NCBI GenBank assembly: GCA_945910395.1
Contig: CAMDYX010000001.1
Coordinates: 186,001-250,000, forward strand
Reading direction: 5' to 3'
DNA: 64,000 nt
Origin: an uncultured Agathobacter sp.
Lineage (GTDB): Bacteria; Bacillota; Clostridia; Lachnospirales; Lachnospiraceae
This document shows positions 28,472 through 38,043 of this stretch, one piece after another; the stretch's first letter is position 1, and each line of letters starts with the position of its first letter. Made by a program: the position numbers and the translations under genes. Below the pieces are notes generated by a model. The model was not told the DNA's origin. It worked only from the letters and a program-made list of their open reading frames with translations, and made no database searches.

Positions 28472-29410
28472 TTAGATTACAGATTTAAAGTATTCAATCG
28501 TCTTTTTCAAGCCATCCTCAAGCACCACGGTTGGCTCCCAGTCCAGTTCCTTCTTTGCCAGCTCGATAACGGGCTTTCTCTGTGTGGGATCATCCTGTGG
28601 GAGCGGCATATAGACGATGTTGGAAGAAGAACCGGTAAGTTCGATGACCAGCTGAGCAAGCTCAAGCATGGTAAATTCTCCCGGATTGCCGAGATTCACA
28701 GGACCGGTAAAGCCATCTCTACTGTTCATCATGCGGACCATTCCCTCAACCAGATCGTCCACATAGCAGAAGCTTCTCGTCTGCTTTCCATCTCCATAGA
28801 TGGTAATATCTTCACCCTTTAATGCCTGTACAATAAAATTGGATACCACACGACCATCGTCAGATCTCATTCTTGGTCCGTAGGTATTAAATATACGAAT
28901 TACTTTGATATCTACTCCGTGCTGTCTGTGATAATCAAAGAATAAGGTCTCTGCCATTCGCTTGCCTTCATCATAGCAGGAACGGATGCCATTGGGATTT
29001 ACGCATCCGCGGTAGCTTTCCGGCTGTGGATGAATCTCCGGGTCTCCATATACCTCACTGGTGCTTGCCTGAAGAATTCTTGCGTGACATCTCTTTGCAA
29101 GTCCTAAGGTATGAAGTGCACCAATGACGCTGGTCTTTCCGGTCTTAATCGGATCATACTGATAATGAATTGGGCTGGCAGGACACGCCAGGTTGTAGAT
29201 CTGATCACACTCCACATAGATATCCTCCAGTACATCCTGTCTTACGAACTCAAAATACGGGTTATCCATCAGATGACGGATGTTATCCTTCTGTCCGGTA
29301 AATAAATTATCTAAACAAATGACATCATTTCCCTGTTTTAACAACTTTTCACACAAATGTGAGCCAATAAATCCGGCTCCGCCTGTTACCAACACTCTCT
29401 TTCGTTCCAT
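28472..29410 (-). CDS. uxs: UDP-glucuronate decarboxylase (UDP-xylose synthase)
   Basis: 312 residues. GGAGFIG at 10-16 binds [15 protein letters not shown] at 73-84 followed by TGKTSVIG is the specific UXS signature, and Y146/K150 with [10 protein letters not shown] form the active site. It converts UDP-glucuronate to UDP-xylose, so a xylose residue is probably present in the glycan. The UDP-glucose 6-dehydrogenase needed for UDP-glucuronate is not in the window. It is not a CDP-glucose 4,6-dehydratase, judging from the PASP motif. Confidence 0.94.
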   Translation of the reverse strand: MERKRVLVTGGAGFIGSHLCEKLLKQGNDVICLDNLFTGQKDNIRHLMDNPYFEFVRQDVLEDIYVECDQIYNLACPASPIHYQYDPIKTGKTSVIGALHTLGLAKRCHARILQASTSEVYGDPEIHPQPESYRGCVNPNGIRSCYDEGKRMAETLFFDYHRQHGVDIKVIRIFNTYGPRMRSDDGRVVSNFIVQALKGEDITIYGDGKQTRSFCYVDDLVEGMVRMMNSRDGFTGPVNLGNPGEFTMLELAQLVIELTGSSSNIVYMPLPQDDPTQRKPVIELAKKELDWEPTVVLEDGLKKTIEYFKSVI

Positions 29411-29414
29411 CTCA

Positions 29415-30671
29415 TTACTCTCCTTTATTCGTCTTTCTATTTTCTCTCAAAAGAAATACTGATATTGCAAACAGGGAAACTCCCATATCCCGATAGGTAT
29501 ACCAGAAATGCAAATAAGAATGATTTTTCAATACCATATACCATACAATCGGATAGCTTCCAACGATGGCATATGGAAGTATCATCCTCCACCATGACAA
29601 TTTGTTTTTCACCATCTTATAGAATACCATAAACACAAGGCAAATGCCACATAAAATCATTACCGGTGTAAGTCCTGCTCCAATCTGACGCAGTATAATC
29701 TGTACCCCGGATACCGTTCCCGCATCGACAACCTCTGCCCCGGAACGAAGCTCCACCTGATTTATCGCCTCTGCTAACACGTTTTTCCCGGTAATTACAC
29801 TTGCAAGCAGCCATTTCATTCCCCACATTCCGGCATATCCAACTCCCCAAAATGCAGATAATTGTATGCAGGCTCTCACTCCGGCAACCAATTCTTCCTC
29901 CTGAAGGCTCAGCCATGCAACAATCGGAATTCCAAGAGATACGATTGGATACGTAAGCAAGTCAGCATAAGAGGTCATTGCTCCGACAGTAAGAAATAGC
30001 ATTCCCCACCGGTACAGATTCATGGTCCTTCTTCTTTCCAGTAGAAAAACTGCTATGATGGCAAGCCATGTAACTGTTACCATGGAATGAAACTGCAGAG
30101 ACAGCATGGTCGTGACGGGGTTCCAATATAGCCATAAGATTACAAGGGGGCAGATCAGCTGCTTTTTCCTCTGACCGCATAAATATATCATATATACAAA
30201 CAGTCCTATCTGAATGGTCACGAGAACATAGCGTATGTTTGGATAGTTCATGACTGTCAGGAGGGGTTTTAGTACCACCAGATATCCATGCCAGTATCTT
30301 GCATATCCCACTGATTCGAATGCTTTATTCTCCACATACCTTTGATATAGTATATCTTCTGTTGTACCTGTTTCGTTCCATTCTCTTTCCGATAGAAGTG
30401 AAGCAATCCACGGAGTTTCCTTGCTCTCAAATCCGGCAGTCAATAGCATCAATGCATCGGTATAGCTGTCCAATTTGGAGTTTTCTTTGTTGGTAAGCAT
30501 GCTCTGCTTACCTTCCCTCTGTATAAATTCCGCAGATTGCCGGATATTCTTTTCCATCGAAGATGTCGGAATACAATACGCCAGTACCAGCAACAGATAT
30601 CCGACTAAGCTAAGAAGCAGTAAATAGAGCGGTATATATAGAATTTTTTTGATTCGTTGCTTTTTATCCAA
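29415..30671 (-). CDS. Polytopic membrane protein of unknown family
   Basis: 418 residues. One N-terminal helix is followed by an outer loop of roughly 110 residues (about 38-150) containing [16 protein letters not shown], then eight or so helices. [15 protein letters not shown] and [15 protein letters not shown] are distinctive, but I cannot name the family. The large first outer loop could bind a glycan or lipid-linked sugar. TTG start at 30671 is supported by AAAGGAG eight bases upstream. Confidence 0.68.
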   Translation of the reverse strand: MDKKQRIKKILYIPLYLLLLSLVGYLLLVLAYCIPTSSMEKNIRQSAEFIQREGKQSMLTNKENSKLDSYTDALMLLTAGFESKETPWIASLLSEREWNETGTTEDILYQRYVENKAFESVGYARYWHGYLVVLKPLLTVMNYPNIRYVLVTIQIGLFVYMIYLCGQRKKQLICPLVILWLYWNPVTTMLSLQFHSMVTVTWLAIIAVFLLERRRTMNLYRWGMLFLTVGAMTSYADLLTYPIVSLGIPIVAWLSLQEEELVAGVRACIQLSAFWGVGYAGMWGMKWLLASVITGKNVLAEAINQVELRSGAEVVDAGTVSGVQIILRQIGAGLTPVMILCGICLVFMVFYKMVKNKLSWWRMILPYAIVGSYPIVWYMVLKNHSYLHFWYTYRDMGVSLFAISVFLLRENRKTNKGE

Positions 30672-30679
30672 TTTTTCTA

Positions 30680-30686
30680 CTCCTTT
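30680..30686 (-). promoter_or_regulatory. Ribosome binding site selecting a TTG start
   Basis: AAAGGAG on the minus strand overlaps the TAA stop (30685-30687) of the acyltransferase gene and lies eight bases before TTG 30671. The arrangement couples translation of the two genes. Confidence 0.75.
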
Positions 30687-31686
30687 ATCGGCAGCTCATC
30701 CATCTACGCACCTGCTTAGAGGCGATATGCAATACCGCAACACAGGGAATTACAAGAAGGATCGCCGTCATCCATTCCTTCCACGATTCATAGAAAATGA
30801 TGGTTCCAAGCCATTCAAAAACCAATATATGAACAATATAAATTTCCAGAGAGCAGTCTCCAAAAACGCCGAAGGTTTTACAAATCACCTTCCACAATAC
30901 CTTTACATGCGCCTTCAAAAATTCCATCAAGATAGAAATAATCAAACAAAAAGCCGGGGCAAAAAGAATAAAGGGATAGAAGGCTGCTCCTGTTGATTCA
31001 AATTCAATTCCGGACATTTGAATACGCAAGATAGCCAGACATGCCATTCCCAGGATTCCCAGAAAAAGCATGATGCCACTCTTAGAGAAGCTTAGTGTCT
31101 TTTCTTCCGTTACTGCCCATCCTGCACACATTCCCATATAAAAAAGAGGGATTCTGGTTGCAAGCCCAATAAAGCTTCCCATTTGCTGTCCGCAGAAAGG
31201 AATGGAAAGAACTGTCAATAAAAGCAGCACCCCCAGTTTTCCTTTTTTATCACACTTCGTAATAATTGCAAAAAACAATGGTGCAAATAAATAAAAACAC
31301 CAGATTGCCCCGATATACCAGTTAAACAACGGCAGATGTCCGGTATAATATTGAACCATAAATAGGTTCCCTAGTGCATCTGTTATTGATATTCCACCAT
31401 TTAGTGCACGGAATACTATCCACACCGGGCAAAAGCAGATCCATACCGGAACAATTCTAAGAAAACGCCGTTTCAAGAACTCCAGAATGTTGGAATTCCT
31501 GTCAAGCGATGTAAAGCAGCCCAATCCGGAAGCAAAGATGCAGATATCTACGCCGCCATATCCCAGACGTTTCCAAAGCATAACTATTTCATTTTGACAG
31601 CTTAGTCCGGAATGATACAGCATTACCCAGCATACCGCAATTCCCATCCATATATTTCTGTATTTTGTAAGAGAAGATATGCTCAT
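30685..31686 (-). CDS. Acyltransferase family 3 membrane protein
   Basis: 333 residues from ATG 31686, which overlaps the previous TGA by ATGA. About ten membrane segments. WMGIAVCWVMLYHSG carries the family's conserved histidine, and GYGGVDICIFASGLG matches the GxxGVxxFFxxSG element of acyltransferase-3 proteins; the C-terminal SLEIYIVHILVF is also typical. It probably O-acetylates a sugar of the polymer. It is more like OafA-type proteins than like the copies at 3033 and 5041. The open frame extends ten residues further upstream, but the overlap favours 31686. Confidence 0.86.
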   Translation of the reverse strand: MSISSLTKYRNIWMGIAVCWVMLYHSGLSCQNEIVMLWKRLGYGGVDICIFASGLGCFTSLDRNSNILEFLKRRFLRIVPVWICFCPVWIVFRALNGGISITDALGNLFMVQYYTGHLPLFNWYIGAIWCFYLFAPLFFAIITKCDKKGKLGVLLLLTVLSIPFCGQQMGSFIGLATRIPLFYMGMCAGWAVTEEKTLSFSKSGIMLFLGILGMACLAILRIQMSGIEFESTGAAFYPFILFAPAFCLIISILMEFLKAHVKVLWKVICKTFGVFGDCSLEIYIVHILVFEWLGTIIFYESWKEWMTAILLVIPCVAVLHIASKQVRRWMSCR

Positions 31687-33566
31687 ACCATAAGCTCCTT
31701 CAACACATTCGCCCACCTTACTTCATAAGTATGCTCCCTAAGGAATCGTGCGTATGCACGCTCTCTTACCTGCTCCAGCTCCTCTTCGTGAGTCAGATAG
31801 TAATCCAACAATTCTTCCAGTTCTTCCACATTTTTATAGCACAGGACTTCGCTTCCAATGTCAAAATAGTCTCCCAGCTCCTCCATGTAGTCCGTCACTA
31901 CCACCTGTTTACATGCCATTGCTTCGAAGAGCCCAACCTTTACATTGGTATATCCGGCTACTGTCTTTGCAAAAGAAAGATAGATTTTTCCGGAATTAAT
32001 GGCCTTTACATGGTCAATTCCATTTACAACGCCAAGGGAGTCATCCCATCCGTTTCCGTAGGCACCAATCTTATATTTTGTTTTTAAACGATCCACGATT
32101 TCTTTCCGGTCCGGCCTTGCATGTCCAACAATTACAATATCGTATTTCCGTTCCATCTTGGGCATATAATAGTGATGCTTCTGTGATGCCGCAAAGGGCA
32201 TTAACCGGATGTTTACTTTCTTTGGATCATACTGTTCCTTCAGAGAAAGCTTCGCATTGGTATAGAACAAATCAAACTTATGGGCATAAATCGCACCATT
32301 ATACGGATATACATCCGGATCCGACAATTCTAATCCTAAGGTCTTGATTCCGTGTCTCTCTAAATATGCAAAGGTTTCATCCTCCAACACCAGTCCACCG
32401 GAATTTAATACAATATAATCCGGTTGATATCGCCTGACATCCCTTACAATCTGCTTATGATCCAATACGGTAATTACCGTATTGGGCTCCTTTAATATTG
32501 TTTTTACCCGTCGGTCCGGCTTGTTGTCATATATTTTCAGGTCAACCTTCTTTATTTCTGACACCATTTCCAGATCATCTGCCATGACACTTACAATATC
32601 ATTTTCCTTCATCCAGTAAGAACCGTAATGAATCCCCCGAAGCGGCTTACATGCCTTCATCATCTCATAGTAAGCAGTATTTACATCCTGCATCATCTTC
32701 TGATGGGCTGCTGTACGATACTGTAATTCCTTGTTCCGAATTTCCTCCAGGTTATCCTTTGCCTCTTCGATTAACCCGGAAAGCTTATCCAGCTCTGAGA
32801 TTTTGATACAATAATGCTCTAACCTGCATTCTTTTACCAATGCACGTATTTTCGGGCAGATATCGATGGCTATAAAGGGCAGACCCTTTTGAATTGCCGC
32901 AACGACTCCATGGAATCTTCCGGACACGACAAAACCCGCATCCTCCATTCTTGGTTCCATGTCGTACTCATCTGTCTGAAAATCATCCTCCAGAATTTCT
33001 GCAAAGTGTTCTTTTAATATCGTCTGATAGGACTGTTTTAACTCTTTCGCGGTGTCTTCGCTTTTTTCTCTTCCAATGTACTGATAGAACTTTTCATTGG
33101 ACATAAGCTCCTGTCCATCTCTCCACACAAAAAATACCTTCTGTGTTCTGACAGTATTGCTGTCACTCCAGGCCAATGGCTTAATAAATGTGCAGTCATA
33201 GGATTTTGCCTGATGGGATACATGCATACACTCAATAGAATAGTCGTCTCTTAAAAAGAAAAAATTTGCCTTTTCCTGCAACACTTTTGCAATATTGCTC
33301 TCATGGGCAAACTCTGCTCCCAGTCCCAGGGCTCCAAAGGGAATCTTTATTTTTTCCGGCTGATTCCATGGTGAAATAGCGTCATAGATAAAAAGACCCC
33401 CTCCACCACAGATCATGAAATCATAATTCGAAAAATCCTGTACACTTGTGGGAACAAGCTCTGCCATAGGAAACGTTTCGTGCAGGATATTCCGTATCCA
33501 ATTGTCTCCTAAGTTGTGGCCCTGCCACCATCCCCATATTCCTAATCGAAAATTCTTTTTTCTCAT
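31683..33566 (-). CDS. Fusion of polysaccharide pyruvyl transferase and CgeB-like glycosyltransferase
   Basis: 627 residues, two domains. Residues 1 to about 290 are a polysaccharide pyruvyl transferase: GHNLGDNWI near 17-23, ICGGGGLF at 52-59 and SGRFHGVVAAIQKGLPFIAI from 215. Such enzymes put a pyruvate ketal on a sugar using phosphoenolpyruvate. Residues about 315-627 form a GT-B unit of the CgeB/Glyco_trans_1_2 type: YDIVIVGHARPDRKEI, then TNVKVGLFEAMACKQVVVTD. The fused form suggests that one sugar is transferred and ketalised by one protein. A helical linker (about 265-300) joins the halves. Confidence 0.87.
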   Translation of the reverse strand: MRKKNFRLGIWGWWQGHNLGDNWIRNILHETFPMAELVPTSVQDFSNYDFMICGGGGLFIYDAISPWNQPEKIKIPFGALGLGAEFAHESNIAKVLQEKANFFFLRDDYSIECMHVSHQAKSYDCTFIKPLAWSDSNTVRTQKVFFVWRDGQELMSNEKFYQYIGREKSEDTAKELKQSYQTILKEHFAEILEDDFQTDEYDMEPRMEDAGFVVSGRFHGVVAAIQKGLPFIAIDICPKIRALVKECRLEHYCIKISELDKLSGLIEEAKDNLEEIRNKELQYRTAAHQKMMQDVNTAYYEMMKACKPLRGIHYGSYWMKENDIVSVMADDLEMVSEIKKVDLKIYDNKPDRRVKTILKEPNTVITVLDHKQIVRDVRRYQPDYIVLNSGGLVLEDETFAYLERHGIKTLGLELSDPDVYPYNGAIYAHKFDLFYTNAKLSLKEQYDPKKVNIRLMPFAASQKHHYYMPKMERKYDIVIVGHARPDRKEIVDRLKTKYKIGAYGNGWDDSLGVVNGIDHVKAINSGKIYLSFAKTVAGYTNVKVGLFEAMACKQVVVTDYMEELGDYFDIGSEVLCYKNVEELEELLDYYLTHEEELEQVRERAYARFLREHTYEVRWANVLKELMV

Positions 33567-33579
33567 CTTCTTTTTCTTT

Positions 33580-34434
33580 CTAACTAACTCTTATTTTTTT
33601 TAGGATTCTTTTCCGAAGTCTGCGAAGCCGATACAAAAAGCTATAGGATACCAGCTGGTTTTCTATTTCTTTTCTTTTTGTATCCGAGGACATCAGCAGT
33701 ATCTGGTCAAACCACTGCTTCTTGTCCTTGTAGCTTGGAACCAGTTGAATCAAATGGTCCATATAGCTCATCCACAGCTCTGCTGTGCGATTCATGATCA
33801 TCTCATGTCTGGTTGCCGTAAGGCTCTTTTCGTGTACACGATAGCGATACAGCACTTCCGGAAGGTGCATCAGCTTAGACCTGCACCAGATACGGAGCCA
33901 ATACTCATAATCCTCTACCAAAAAAAGCTCCGATCTGTATTCTCCAACGGAAAGCGCAACATCCCTTCGGTACATAAAGCAGGCACCAACACAGTTTCCC
34001 TGATAAAACAATTCCGGTTCCGGCAGTTTTTTCGTCATGGTGGTTTTACCGTTCTCGTCAATGAGATGCTGATCTGCATACACCATTCCCACCTCAGGGT
34101 GGGCATCAAGAACGCTTACCATCCGCTCAAGTGCATCCGGCTCATAGAGATTATCATCCGAAGTCCAGGTACGATATTCCCCTGTGGAGCTTTGAAATCC
34201 GATGTTCAGGCTCATGGGAAGCTTTTGATTTTCTTCGTTTTCAATCACACGTATTCTTTCATCACCGGTCCCATACTCCCGTATGATATCGTGGGTATGA
34301 TCCGTAGAGCAGTCATTGACGATAATTAGCTCCCAATCCCGGTAGGTTTGATTTTTGATACTTTCGATTGAATCTTTTAAATATTGTTCTCCATTATAGG
34401 TCGGCAGAACAATAGAGACCTTTGGTTTACTCAT
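33580..34434 (-). CDS. Family 2 glycosyltransferase
   Basis: 284 residues. KVSIVLPTYNGEQYLKDSIE, VNDCSTDHT and WTSDDNLYEPD (SDD at 92-94) define a GT-A enzyme; YRVHEKSLT near 200 is the acceptor-side motif common in GT2. Basic C-terminus (RRLRKRILKKIRVS) may contact the membrane. It overlaps the GT2 gene upstream by 8 bases. Donor unknown. Confidence 0.88.
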   Translation of the reverse strand: MSKPKVSIVLPTYNGEQYLKDSIESIKNQTYRDWELIIVNDCSTDHTHDIIREYGTGDERIRVIENEENQKLPMSLNIGFQSSTGEYRTWTSDDNLYEPDALERMVSVLDAHPEVGMVYADQHLIDENGKTTMTKKLPEPELFYQGNCVGACFMYRRDVALSVGEYRSELFLVEDYEYWLRIWCRSKLMHLPEVLYRYRVHEKSLTATRHEMIMNRTAELWMSYMDHLIQLVPSYKDKKQWFDQILLMSSDTKRKEIENQLVSYSFLYRLRRLRKRILKKIRVS

Positions 34435-35380
34435 GCTTTAATTTCCCTTTTAGTTTTGACCAATACAGCTGTACTTCCCGAATCAGCAGATTGAGTCCGT
34501 AGCAATTGATTCCTACTCCCCACATATACTGTGAAGCCTTAAGAAAATCTCCAACTGCCTTTGACCACTTCAGATTGCGGTGTTCCCTCATCAGTTGGAA
34601 TACATTATCCGTAAATTCCTTTTTACACTTTACACAGATTTGATTCTCATAATAGTCAAACCACTTTTTCGTTATGCAAAGTCGTGCCAGATACATCTCA
34701 TCCGTCATATTTTTTGTCATTGCAGATGTATTATCCTGACGATAATAATAGTATTCATGATTGGTAAAGCAGATCTTATGTACCTTTGATAAGCCCTGCA
34801 GGAAGAAATCCATATCCTCCGAACAGCACAGAGACTCATCATACATAAAATGATGTTCCTTAAGATATTCCTTCCGGTACACCGTAAGTACTGCTGATGC
34901 CGGCAGCTGATAATTCGCGTTACAGATATAAGCGATTTGTTCTTTCACAGACCATTCGTTTAACTGCTCTTGATATAGGAAAAGCTCTGCCGCTTCGGTG
35001 CGATTCTCCCAATATCTCGTTATATTGTTCGATATGCACATATCTGGGTGATACAGGTCGATTTTTTCCTGTACCTTTTGAAGATGATCCAATGCAAAGA
35101 AATCATCCCCATCCAGCAATACAATATACTCTCCCTTTGCATGACAAAGTCCAACATTTCTGGCAGATGGTAAGCCTCCGTGGGGATGATGATAGAGATG
35201 AATTCGTTCATCCTTTTTTACATATTCCTCTGCAATTTGGACCGAATGATCTGTTCCTTCATCATCTACCAGCAGGATTTCAAAATCCTGGCAGGTCTGC
35301 CCCAGCACACTTTCAATTGCCGTTCCAAGATACTTCTCAACATTGTACACCGGAATAATGATACTAAATTTGGGTCCCAT
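34427..35380 (-). CDS. Family 2 glycosyltransferase (EpsJ/CpsI type)
   Basis: 317 residues from ATG 35380. FSIIIPVYNVEKYLGTAIES, LVDDEGTDHS, GGLPSARNVG and LLDGDDFF (DGDD at 90-93) are typical of capsule GT2 enzymes. The start is set by GGAG nine bases before the ATG; an upstream GTG at 35395 would overlap the fucosyltransferase gene. Donor not predictable. Confidence 0.88.
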   Translation of the reverse strand: MGPKFSIIIPVYNVEKYLGTAIESVLGQTCQDFEILLVDDEGTDHSVQIAEEYVKKDERIHLYHHPHGGLPSARNVGLCHAKGEYIVLLDGDDFFALDHLQKVQEKIDLYHPDMCISNNITRYWENRTEAAELFLYQEQLNEWSVKEQIAYICNANYQLPASAVLTVYRKEYLKEHHFMYDESLCCSEDMDFFLQGLSKVHKICFTNHEYYYYRQDNTSAMTKNMTDEMYLARLCITKKWFDYYENQICVKCKKEFTDNVFQLMREHRNLKWSKAVGDFLKASQYMWGVGINCYGLNLLIREVQLYWSKLKGKLKHE

Positions 35381-35381
35381 A

Positions 35382-36269
35382 TTACGATTCTCCACTCACT
35401 TTTATCCAGTCATCACAGATTGTAGTTTCATTCGATTCATCATTTGACCAGTATGTTGGACTAACTACAAGTTTATTCTCATTCCTATTCAGCCAGGCGC
35501 CCCACCAGCTATAACTGCTATTCGCAAGTATATTTCCTTTACAAATACTCATCAGATACATTTCTTCCCAATCTTCTCTTGCGTATGCCTGATCTGATAC
35601 GATACGTATTTTCTCCCATGGCAGGATAAAATGTGTCTTTACCCATTCCACAGCATTGGTAAACAAGTAAAACTTAGCATCCGGCATTTTCTTCTGCACA
35701 GCTTCTATTGCGTTTTCATAATACGTTTGTGTGCAGATTCCACCAAAAATCCGGTCATTCTCAGGTAAAAGATAGTCGCCCCCTCGAACATGAATACTGA
35801 CAGCGTTTTCATCTTCTTTGATTATCTTTTCCCATTTCGCAGATTCTTCACTCAGATTCCACTGTGAAAAATCAAACCTCTCGGCTATAGCATCCCTATT
35901 TAAGTCAAAGAACCTCTCACTCTGCCAATACCCAATCAATTGACAATCATCCATTACATTTGAAGCATCCACAATTCCTTCTTTTTCATATAGGACATGC
36001 TTTTTATATATATTCAGTTTTTTTAATATACGGTTGCATATTCTTCTATCACTTTTTTCCCACATTTTGCATTCCGCTGCAGAAGCAACTTCATCTTGCG
36101 AAACCAAACGCTTTACATATGGCACTCTTATGGTGTCTTTCACCGGAATATTGTCATAATAGGAAAAATCCAGCTTAACGTGATATCCATACTGTAGCTG
36201 TATGTTTTTTGCAAATGCATATTGGAACATCTGATTTCCCAATCCGCCCATTACCTTTACAATGACCAT
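35382..36269 (-). CDS. Family 11 alpha-1,2-fucosyltransferase
   Basis: 295 residues. GGLGNQMFQYAFA at 8-20, HVRGGDY with H160, R162, G164 and D165, and ANSSYSWWGAWLN at 249-261 are the three GT11 signatures. The enzyme transfers fucose from GDP-fucose, usually alpha-1,2 to galactose, making an H-antigen-like end. A second GT11 gene (38044) and a GT6 gene (37207) lie nearby. GDP-fucose synthesis genes are absent from the window. Start ATG overlaps the previous gene by 13 bases. Confidence 0.95.
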   Translation of the reverse strand: MVIVKVMGGLGNQMFQYAFAKNIQLQYGYHVKLDFSYYDNIPVKDTIRVPYVKRLVSQDEVASAAECKMWEKSDRRICNRILKKLNIYKKHVLYEKEGIVDASNVMDDCQLIGYWQSERFFDLNRDAIAERFDFSQWNLSEESAKWEKIIKEDENAVSIHVRGGDYLLPENDRIFGGICTQTYYENAIEAVQKKMPDAKFYLFTNAVEWVKTHFILPWEKIRIVSDQAYAREDWEEMYLMSICKGNILANSSYSWWGAWLNRNENKLVVSPTYWSNDESNETTICDDWIKVSGES

Positions 36270-37210
36270 ATACGATATAAACCTCTAACCAGTTTTGAAT
36301 AGGTGTATTTCTTCCAAAGACAAATCTGTTTATGAAACTCATCTGCCAATTCCCGGCTCATATTCCCGCTCTGTTTTTCAAGCTTTTCAAAGATAAGCTT
36401 CAATTTCTTTCTTCTATCTGAACTCATTTTAGAAGAAGGCTGTTCCAAAAAAGTAAACAATACTTCCTTTTCTTCCTCCGATAATTCTATCTGCAATAGC
36501 GTAAGCATGCATTCTCTGGTTGAATATAATGCTTTCTTCCGATTGCTTTCTATCTGATTGTCACCGGAATGCTCTAAGCTTCCCTCATGTACACGATAAA
36601 ACTGAAATACATGGTTCAAATTCTGCAGCTTTCCAACTCGAAGCACATCTACCCAGAATCTGTAGTCTTCTGTTGATTTCAAATTCTCATCATATTTCAG
36701 CTTATTCTGTAGAATAAAGTCTCTGCGAATCATGACTGTTCCGTTTGCAATTACATTGTGAAACAGCATATGTGCTCGTATTTGGCAATCGGAATAAGCC
36801 TCAATCTTCTTCGTCGGAATTTCTCTTCCTTCCTCATTGATAAGCTGGTATAAGCCACCTACTGCTGATATATGCGGATTCTCATCAAGGAATTTACACT
36901 CTGCGTCCAGCCTGTCACCCGAAGAACGATCATCGGCATCCATAAACGCAATGTACTCTCCCTCACACATGGAAAGAGCCTTATTTCGAGTATATACCAC
37001 ACCCTTATTTTTTTCATTTTCATATAACAAAATCCGCGAATCCAACCGCATATACTTGCGTATAATGTCTACACTTTGGTCACTCGATCCATCGTCAATA
37101 ATCAGTAATTGCCAGTTCTTATAGGTCTGTGCAATAATACTATCAATTGCTTCTGCGATATATTTTTCACAATTATAACAGGGCATTAATACGCTGATCT
37201 TCGCTTTCAC
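36257..37210 (-). CDS. Family 2 glycosyltransferase
   Basis: 317 residues. ISVLMPCYNCEKYIAEAIDS, IDDGSSDQS, NKGVVYTRN and FMDADDRS (DADD at 91-94) mark the GT-A domain; FYRVHEGSLEHSG is the acceptor-side element. The start is GTG at 37210, overlapping the GT6 stop by GTGA, with AAAGG seven bases before it; longer readings run 70 bases into the GT6 gene. It sits between two fucosyltransferases and the GT6 enzyme and may build the galactose backbone they act on (inference). Confidence 0.87.
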   Translation of the reverse strand: MKAKISVLMPCYNCEKYIAEAIDSIIAQTYKNWQLLIIDDGSSDQSVDIIRKYMRLDSRILLYENEKNKGVVYTRNKALSMCEGEYIAFMDADDRSSGDRLDAECKFLDENPHISAVGGLYQLINEEGREIPTKKIEAYSDCQIRAHMLFHNVIANGTVMIRRDFILQNKLKYDENLKSTEDYRFWVDVLRVGKLQNLNHVFQFYRVHEGSLEHSGDNQIESNRKKALYSTRECMLTLLQIELSEEEKEVLFTFLEQPSSKMSSDRRKKLKLIFEKLEKQSGNMSRELADEFHKQICLWKKYTYSKLVRGLYRIWSL

Positions 37211-38028
37211 TGTACAACCTTTCTTCTTAATAACCAGTCTCTGCATAGGCATAGTGGTGAATTGACATATTTGTCCCACAATAGTTTGGTTTGAGAATCT
37301 CCTTTTCCCTTTATTTCCTCAATATCCAAATATTTTGCTTTATCAAGGCAGGTAATAATTTGCTCCCCCGGAACAGTCATATTAGAAGGATATCCATATG
37401 AAAATGGAAGTAATCGGTAATTCTGCTTTCCAATAATATAATGATTTACATGAGATTCATCATGATATTTTGCGATTATCCCTTTCTTCAAATCATCCTC
37501 TATATTGTTCCTCATGCATTTCATGAACTGAATGTATTCTGCAGATTTCCCACCATTCATTGCACCAAATACATATGTTTCACCACAATTATATGGTACA
37601 TACGCTTTCGATTTTGGATTCCGGTCATAGGGATACAAGTACATTTTCTTTTGATAATAGCCCGGATGTAAAGTAAACATGAGAGCTTCATTGTGGTCAT
37701 CTCTTGGCAGGAATGCTTCTTCAGACACTTCTTTTAAACACAAAATCGGTCCGTTGGATTGATATAAGTAATCATGGGATGCCAATTGATCTTCTATTTC
37801 CAAAAAATAGTGATACTTCATTAAGGTTGGAAGCGGCCAAGGCTCTGCCTTAATATATACCTTATGTATTCGATTACATTCTTCAAAGTATATTTGTGTG
37901 GCATCGGTAAACACATAGTAGTGTTTTTCTACTCCCGGGAGGAAAAAACGCTCAAATGAATCTACAAACTCTTTCCAGAAAATCGTATATTTACCTGTTG
38001 CTATATATAAAATTCCAATTGATTTCAT
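37207..38028 (-). CDS. Family 6 glycosyltransferase (histo-blood-group A/B transferase-like)
   Basis: 273 residues. IGILYIATGKYTIFW, SFERFFLPGVEKHYYVFTD at about 24-42, YVFGAMNGG at 152-160 and HDESHVNHY at 189-197 are hallmarks of GT6, the family of the mammalian ABO transferases and bacterial relatives. These add alpha-1,3 GalNAc or galactose, in several cases only when the acceptor galactose already has alpha-1,2 fucose. Where mammalian enzymes have DVD and characterised bacterial ones NXN, this protein has N92-G93-P94, so metal use may differ. Two GT11 fucosyltransferases flank it. Confidence 0.92.
   Translation of the reverse strand: MKSIGILYIATGKYTIFWKEFVDSFERFFLPGVEKHYYVFTDATQIYFEECNRIHKVYIKAEPWPLPTLMKYHYFLEIEDQLASHDYLYQSNGPILCLKEVSEEAFLPRDDHNEALMFTLHPGYYQKKMYLYPYDRNPKSKAYVPYNCGETYVFGAMNGGKSAEYIQFMKCMRNNIEDDLKKGIIAKYHDESHVNHYIIGKQNYRLLPFSYGYPSNMTVPGEQIITCLDKAKYLDIEEIKGKGDSQTKLLWDKYVNSPLCLCRDWLLRRKVVQ
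37218..37222 (-). promoter_or_regulatory. Ribosome binding site selecting a GTG start inside the GT6 gene end
   Basis: AAAGG on the minus strand, seven bases before GTG 37210, lies inside the last codons of the GT6 gene and decides the start of the GT2 gene downstream. Confidence 0.6.
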
Positions 38029-38043
38029 TGATTTATTATCTTT

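Noticed and set aside
28472..29410. Possible CDP-glucose 4,6-dehydratase (rfbG)
   Set aside because: The PASPIHYQ and TGKTSVIG elements and the overall length fit UDP-xylose synthase instead; the rfbG pathway step remains missing.
33745..34329. Open frame of 194 codons on the plus strand
   Set aside because: Antisense shadow of the GT2 gene at 33580-34434; no motif.
37211..37279. Upstream ATG for the GT2 gene at 36257
   Set aside because: It would lie 70 bases inside the GT6 gene; GTG 37210 with AAAGG at seven bases gives the usual 4-base overlap.
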